DNA of 64,000 bases from Eudorina sp. 2006-703-Eu-15 (taxonomy: Eukaryota; Chlorophyta; Chlorophyceae; Chlamydomonadales; Volvocaceae): assembly GCA_003117195.1 (NCBI GenBank), contig BDSI01000062.1, positions 537,726-601,725 on the forward strand. Direction: 5' to 3'. Positions 58,303-64,000 of this stretch are shown here, in pieces (within the stretch, counting starts at the first letter, position 1; each line of letters begins with the position of its first letter). The notes below the pieces were generated by a model. That model made no database searches. It was not told the origin of the DNA and was given only the letters and a program-made list of their open reading frames with translations. The translations under genes were made by a program, and so were the position numbers.

Positions 58303-61300
58303 TCACGCTCGCTTGGCCTCCCTCTTGGTTCCGGAGCTGCGGATCTTGTCGATGGCCGCCTCCAGCGCCTTGATCTGAGAGATCCGCTCCTCCTCCCTCT
58401 CCTGCTCCTCCACCACCTCGAACACGTGGTTGTACACGCGGGTCTGCAGTACAGGGTCGTACGACACCTCCCCGAGGCGGAAGCGCTGCTGGATCTGGTT
58501 CGGCATGCGCGCCTCCACCCTGCGGGAGGGGAGGGGGGAGGTCGGGGGTAGGAGTGGGGTTACAAAGGAAAACCAAACCCAGACGAGTGGGCGGGACTGG
58601 TAAAGCCCCCGGCGCCCTCCAACCCCCGGGTATACTCGGGTCTGGGGGGTAGGGTTTTAGGCGGGAGGTACACTCGCATGTCAGCGCAGCGTTTCGGACT
58701 ATTCAGTAACAGCTTCCGACACTGCAGCCAATTGCTTTTCTAATACATTTACACATCAGCAGTACTTTTCTGATTTTACTTCAACCTTGTTAGTTGATGT
58801 TGGGAGCTAGGGCTCTGGTCGATTCCCTCCGAATTCTGCGATAGACTACCCACATGTTCCGACTCATCTCACTTGGTTTTGGCAACACCGACGCCTACAC
58901 CGTCGTCGTCGCTGGCGATCTACGGTACTGTACCAATTTTCTCCGGTCGAACCGTCGTTCTGGCAGCAGCGCAGTTTGAAATTGTCTACCAATTTCCTAT
59001 ATCCCCCCGTCCCCGCGGAAGTGCCTGCGCCGCGCGCGCTTGACCCTCCCTCCCCCCCTCCCTCCCTCCCTTGTCTTTATGAACCCCTTACCCCCCTTGC
59101 GTCAACAGAAGACAGCAAACCTCCACCCCCCGGCCTTGTATACTGGCCGCAGCGCAGCCTCCATCTGTCTACCAATTTCCTCGGTCCCCCCTGGTCCTGG
59201 CCCTGGCTGTGTCTCTTTTTACCACCACCACCACCCCCTTCCCTCCGTCCTGGCCTGCCCGCCACAGCCCGGCATTCCACCCCACCCCACCCCACAAGCC
59301 CCACCTGAGCACGTACTGCGCCCAGCGCAGCCGCCACTGCTTCTCCGCGCCGCTCCACCCGGTCGAGTACACCCGCACCACCATCGCCACCATCACGTTG
59401 CACAGCAGCAGCAGCACCACCGCCACGTACATCAGAAAGTAGATGGTGGCGAAGGCGGTCTTGACGCGGTGGTTGGCGCTAACCGCCAGCGCGTCGTAGT
59501 CGGCTTCGCCGTACATGAACCGCACCAACTGGATCATGCCGTACCCGATGTTGGCCATGGGGTGGAAGCCGGTCGCGCTCTCGGGGCTCACGCCCAGCAC
59601 GGAGGCGGTGGAGCCGTTGGCGCACATGTAAAAGGCGAGCGTGAAGCCGATGTTGATGAAGAGGTAGAGGGCGGTGAACTTGACCACCTCCCACCAGCAC
59701 TTCTCCACCAGGACCATCAGCTGGCCCACAGCCTGGGGGTGGGTGGGTGGGAGGTTGGGAGGTTGACAGGGGCCCTGCCGGGTAGGCCCTTCACTCGCAC
59801 CACCTCCCCCACCACCCCCTGACCGAGGCAGGTGCCTTCCGCCCTACGGTACATCCTGCGAGCCCTCCCTCTCCCTCCCCCAACCCCCTTACCACCAACG
59901 CCCCACCGGGTAGGCCCTCCTCACCCTGCACCCCTCCTCACCCTGCACCCGCCCTGCAACCCCCGCATACGTCTACCAGTTCGCAATACCCCCACCGGGT
60001 AGGCCCTCCTCACCCTGCACCCCTCCTCACCCTGCACCCGCCCTGCAACCCCCGCATACGTCTACCAGTTCGCAATACCCCCCACCGGGTAGGCCCTTCG
60101 CCCCCTGCATCCCTCCACCCTCCACCATCCCCACCCCACCACCAAACCCCCCCACCCGCCCCACCGGATGCCCCCTGGAGTAGTACAGCACGCTGCCCCA
60201 TCCGCTCAGCGCCATCAGCGACACCACCACGTCGTCGAACTCCAGCAGCCGGATGTTGTCGGTGGCGCCGCCGCCCACCCCGTCGAAGGAGGTGGCCCAC
60301 ACGATGAAGTGCACCAACGTGGCGCAGTTGTGGAAGACGTGCACAAACTGGATGGGGTCGCGGACCATGCGCTTCAGGTAGCCGCGGTAGGCGTGCAGGA
60401 ACGTCCTGCGCGTGGGGTTGGGGTTGGGGATGGGGGTATAGGAAATTGGTAGACATATTGGGGGTTGTGGGGTTTGGGTTTGGGTTGGGGGGTGTAGGAA
60501 AGGTCCGGTGGGGGGGGGGGAGCGAGTGTGTGTTCATTACAGGCAAGGCAGGAGAGTGTGACCTGCAATCCAAGGGGCATAGCCAAGGCGGGAAAACGCC
60601 CGTATGCCACACAAAACAGTGCCGGCCCCACGCCATCACAGCCCATCTCAGCCCGTACGCCACCGCAATCAGCCCACACCCGACCACTCACCCGGCGCCC
60701 CCCGTCCCGCATGTCCTGCATGTCACGCACACCTGGATCTGCCTCGCCTGAGAACACACACACGCACACACACCCCTCTCTCAATCACCCCTCAGTCCTC
60801 CTCTCCTCTCCTCTACACCCACACCCGCACCCACACCCGCACCCACACCCGCACCCACACCCGCACCCACACCCGCACCCACACCCGCACCCGCACCCAC
60901 ACCCACACCCGCACCCACACCCGCACCCACACCCGCACCCACACCCACACCCACACCCGCACCCACACCCGCACCCACACCCGCACCCACACCCACACCC
61001 GCACCCACCTGAAGTGCCGCACCATCGCCGGCGTGCGGTCCGGCTGTGGCTCCTCATCCACCGCCCCCTGCGCCGCCGCGTCCGCCGTCTCCGCCTCCCC
61101 CGTGCCCCCCATGCCGTTCACCTTGGTCACCTGCCGCCGCGTGGCGGCGCGCGGCATGGCGCTGCCGCCCACGTTGTCGCCGCCGCCGCCGCGCATGCGG
61201 TTGCGGATCTCGCCGCCCTCGCCCACGGAGCCGCCCAGGGAGGGCACCCGCGTGAGGCCGGCGATGGAGGGGTTGGACATGCGGCCCGCGCCGTCGCGGG

Positions 61301-63835
61301 CCTCACCGCCGGCGAGGGAGGGGCCGTCGGGGGCGTCGGGCGCCCGCAGCATGGTGGTCACCTGCGTGTGTGTGTGTGGGGTGGGGGTGGGGGTGGGGGT
61401 GGGGAGCCGATGCGTGGCACAGGAGTTAATACGCGACCCAAGTGTGTGTGGGGTGGGGGTGGGGGTGGGGAGGGTGGGAGGGAGGGGGTACAAGACATTG
61501 AGGTGGTGGTCACCTGCGTGTGTTTAGAATTGCAACCCGCCCGCCCGCCCGCCCGCCCGCCCGCCCACCTGCGTGTGTGTGTGGGGGGGGGTGGTGGTGG
61601 GTGTGTTAAGAGGTTAGAGGATAAGAGGGGGGAGGGAGGGGGTATAGGAAATTGGTAGACATGGGAAGGGGTTGGAGGGGAGGAGGAGAGCGGGAGACGG
61701 GTGAGGGCGACGTAAGAGGAAGGATGGGGTTGGAGGGGGCCAGGGATCATGGTGTGGTCACCTTGGGGGAGGGGAGGGGAGGGCCACATGCGATATGAGG
61801 AGGCGCATACGCGCAGGTAACGAGAACTCAGGGTGCGAGGCGGTAAGGGATGACGTCTCTTCCGGGCACAGGTCGGAGGCAGGTTGGGCAGCAGTCCACC
61901 AGTCACGGTGCGGAAGGGGATGAAGCTTGATGAGATGAGATGGGATGAGATGCCCGGGTTCCGCAGGTCTCGTTACGAGGACGCTCAAGCGCGCTCTGGC
62001 TCTCGCACCTGGCACACCTTGCGTCGCCCCACCACGGCCCTCCCCCCTGTTAACCCCCCGGGCCCCCATTACGTCTCCGACCCATACACCCATCAAGCCC
62101 CCATCACACGCCTTCACGCGTCCAATCTCTCCCACCATCACACACCTTGGGCTGGCCCTGGCCGTTGGCCGGGAAGGTCGGTTTCGGCCCCCCCATCAGC
62201 CCACCCGGCAGGCCCAGAGCGCTCGGGCCCAGGCCCACGGACACAAAGTCGATGGGCTCCGGAACCCCCCCGCCGGCGCCGGCGCCGCCGCCGATGGGCG
62301 TCCCCGCCGACAGCGATGCCATGCCATACGCGCTGGCGCCGCCGCCGGCTGCCGCCGGCGGCAGGCCGCCGGAGACGCTGGCGGCGAGGGGTACACTGTA
62401 CGACGAGGCGTTGGGGCCGCCGGTGCTGCCGTTGGCGCCTGCCGTCGCCGCCAGCCGCATCTGCTGCAGAGCCGCCACCTGTTGCTGCAGCGCCGCCAGG
62501 CTGGCGGCGACGTTGGAGCCGCTGCCGGCGAGGCCTCCGCCGCCTCCGCCGGCGCCGCCGTGCGACAGCTGGTTGTACAGCTGCTGCATCGGCGCGACGC
62601 CGCCGGGGCCGCCCGCCGCGGCGGCGGCCTCAAACTCGCCGCCACTGCCGCCGGCGGCGGCGGACAAGGGCGCCGGCGACGGCGGCGGCGCGGCGGCGGC
62701 GCCGCTGAACTGCGTCGCGGCGGCGCCGAAGGGCGTCTCCAAGCCCTCCGCCACGGGTCCGGCGCCGCCGCCGCCGCCGCCACGTCCCGCGGCGCTGGCC
62801 CCGCTCCCGCTGGTGACAGGCCGGTGCCACTCCCCACTCGAGCATGACCCCGACCGGACCACGCTGGGCCGTATCGCCGCCGCCGCCGCCGCGGCTGCCC
62901 CCGCGCCCGTATACAGCACTAACCCTGAAGTCGACGCCGTCCCCGCCGCCGCCGCCGGTGCCGCGGGGCGGGCCCCTGCCGCCTCCTCCTCCTCCTCGTC
63001 GTCGTGCTGCTGCCAGATGGTCAGGACGCCGTGGGGCTGCGGCGCGGGGGAGCCGCCGCTGGCGGCGGGAGCGGCGAGGGCGGCGGGGTCCGCCGCCTCC
63101 TGGTCCTGGTCGCTGCCGTGCAGCTGCGCGCCCTCGCCGATGGGCTGCTGCGGGCGATTGCTGGCGATGAGGCGCGACAGGAAGTTGGAGCGCTGAGTGG
63201 TGGCCGCCTCCAGCCGCTCGCCTATAAGGGTGGAGGAGGAGGTGGGTTGCAGGATATCGGTCAGACACGGGGTGGGGGAGGCGGAGGCGGGTTGCAGGAT
63301 ATCGGTATGGGACATACATTGATGTGGGGAGGAAGGGGTGTGCGGGGTCGGCGAGGCAGGTGCAAGAGCGGCTTAGACCGGTCTGCAGGCCAGCAGTGGA
63401 GGTCTACACAAGACAGCGCCGCTGGGGGCCACATGCTGGGCCACCCCCACAGCCTCAAAGCGCCTGCAGCCGGAATCTGCACGCCGCCAACGAATTCAGC
63501 AGTTCGTCCGAAAGTCGATCGAAGTCCCGAGGGCCTGTCCCGGCATCCCGGCGTCGACGCGCTCGTTCGAACTGCGTCGCTGAGTCGTGGTCGTGGGTGT
63601 TGTGGTTGGGCACCGCCCGGGCTCCCACCGGCTTCCCGCCGCCGCCGCCGCCGTCCGCCGACATCGGCCCATTTTCCCTCGGGCGGATGCACCAAACCGC
63701 ACCCAGGGCCCTTCCCGTCGCGGCTCTGGTCTCCCCGGCCCTCCCGCCCCGCCCCTTTCCCATCCCCCTTGGAGCGCACCCGGGATGGGGTACAGCGGCG
63801 GCCGGTACTTGGATGCCGCCTTCATCAACTTTCGC
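58303..63835 (-). CDS. TRP/polycystin-type cation channel, 3' part (5' end beyond the window)
   Basis: Minus-strand exons in phase: 63835-63780, 63221-62146, 61361-61009, 60405-60165, 59732-59305, 58519-58303; about 789 residues. Membrane segments: [57 protein letters not shown], a pore loop [20 protein letters not shown], and [20 protein letters not shown] as the inner helix. After the inner helix come a short amphipathic stretch and a charged C-terminal coiled coil ([19 protein letters not shown]) ending in KREAKRA. The order of helix, pore and helix plus the cytosolic coiled coil fits TRP or polycystin channels, which pass cations in cilia or the plasma membrane. The upstream exon 63221-62146 is Ala/Gly-rich low complexity with a [18 protein letters not shown] coiled stretch. 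The earlier helices and N-terminus should lie right of 63835. Confidence 0.8.
58957..59184 (+). repeat. Two intronic motif copies (antisense to their gene)
   Basis: TTCTGGCAGCAGCGCAGTTT, GAAATTGTCTACCAATTTCC (58957-59008) and a diverged GCCGCAGCGCAGCC...TCTACCAATTTCCTC (59145-59184) lie in the channel intron 58520-59304. Confidence 0.7.
59902..60086 (+). repeat. Tandem duplication of about 90 bp in a channel intron
   Basis: The unit ACCGGGTAGGCCCTCCTCAC ... GCATACGTCTACCAGTTCGC is present twice in a row, with a partial third start at about 60085. It contains a diverged core of the intronic motif (GTCTACCAG). Confidence 0.75.
60437..60457 (-). repeat. Intronic motif core (sense to its gene)
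   Basis: On the minus strand, ATGTCTACCAATTTCCTATA, in the channel intron 60406-61008, about 30 bases before the acceptor at 60405. A further core (ATGTCTACCAATTTCCTATA) is at 61641-61662 in the intron 61362-62145. Confidence 0.7.
60823..61008 (+). repeat. CACCCR hexamer/dodecamer minisatellite
   Basis: Perfect-to-near-perfect CACCCACACCCG units run right up to the donor side of the exon ending at 61009. The Gly/Val and Cys/Gly open frames across it are not genes. Confidence 0.85.
61362..62145 (-). other. Channel intron with GT/G-rich repeats
   Basis: The intron holds repeated GGTGGTCACCTGCGTGTGTG pieces (61350, 61505 and, partly, 61566), copies of the exon 3 acceptor boundary scattered into the intron, plus GGGCGGGC runs and one intronic motif core. 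No extra exon could be supported. Confidence 0.5.
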
Positions 63836-64000
63836 CTGTGCAGGTGGAGGAGGAGGTGGAGGGCAAAGCAGGTTGGAATCTGACCCAGTTACCGACCCCC
63901 GGCGCATGAGACACCGCCGCCCTCTCGAATCCGTGGCAAGCCCACCCTGTCTGCCAGGGGACACCGCCGCCCCCCTTCCAGGCTTCGATCAATGCAGCGA

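Noticed and set aside
60604..61527. Plus-strand frames of 307 and 376 codons and minus-strand Gly/Val and Cys/Gly frames
   Set aside because: They are produced by the CACCCR minisatellite and by the antisense of real channel exons.
62147..63196. 349-codon plus-strand Pro/Ala frame and other frames over the same bases
   Set aside because: They are the antisense of the channel exon 63221-62146, which joins in phase to its neighbours.

Overview
The window looks like nuclear DNA of a volvocine or Chlamydomonas-like green alga. It is GC-rich, with many short phase-consistent introns, long Ala/Gly/Ser/Gln low-complexity stretches inside proteins, many CA and CCCA microsatellites, a TGTAA poly(A)-type signal, and a phosphoglucan, water dikinase typical of starch-making plants and algae. 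All gene models were assembled by hand from splice sites and reading phase; no alignment or transcript was available.

Layout. (1) 1-4918: a broken, minus-strand Ty3/gypsy retrotransposon with a rearranged, inverted LTR piece at 1359-1483. (2) 5832 to about 6655: minus-strand exons of a ubiquitin-like-domain gene; 6660-10891 holds little that can be named. (3) 10892-20002: an 11-exon minus-strand gene for a DUF3754 (TMEM143-like) membrane protein with a very large Ala/Ser-rich insert. (4) 20459-32184: a 21-exon plus-strand gene for phosphoglucan, water dikinase (about 1,289 aa; N-terminal CBM20 starch-binding domain, catalytic His, C-terminal nucleotide-binding region). Genes 3 and 4 diverge from a gap of about 456 bp. 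(5) 32,185-40,500: a repeat zone with a duplicated block of about 0.75 kb, fragments of a LINE-like family with (CA)n tails, a coiled-coil open frame and an 817-bp perfect (CA)n tract. (6) 40535 to about 55952: a minus-strand protein kinase gene in an unusually AT-rich island. One of its introns carries a complete, very young Ty3 chromovirus (46694-54266, 536-bp LTRs, ATCGC target duplication) in antisense orientation. (7) 58303-63835: the 3' part of a minus-strand TRP/polycystin-type cation channel gene that runs off the right edge.

Two signals stand out. Both Ty3 families carry, upstream of the protease in Pol, a domain that reads like a degenerate phage-type N6-adenine methyltransferase fold. 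A recurrent motif of about 50 bp (core TCTACCAATTTCCTA) occurs in many introns of the three GC-rich genes and, as far as I could see, nowhere else in the window.

The genes do not form a pathway. PWD acts in chloroplast starch turnover, the DUF3754 protein is a presumed organellar membrane protein, and the kinase and channel are probably signalling proteins.
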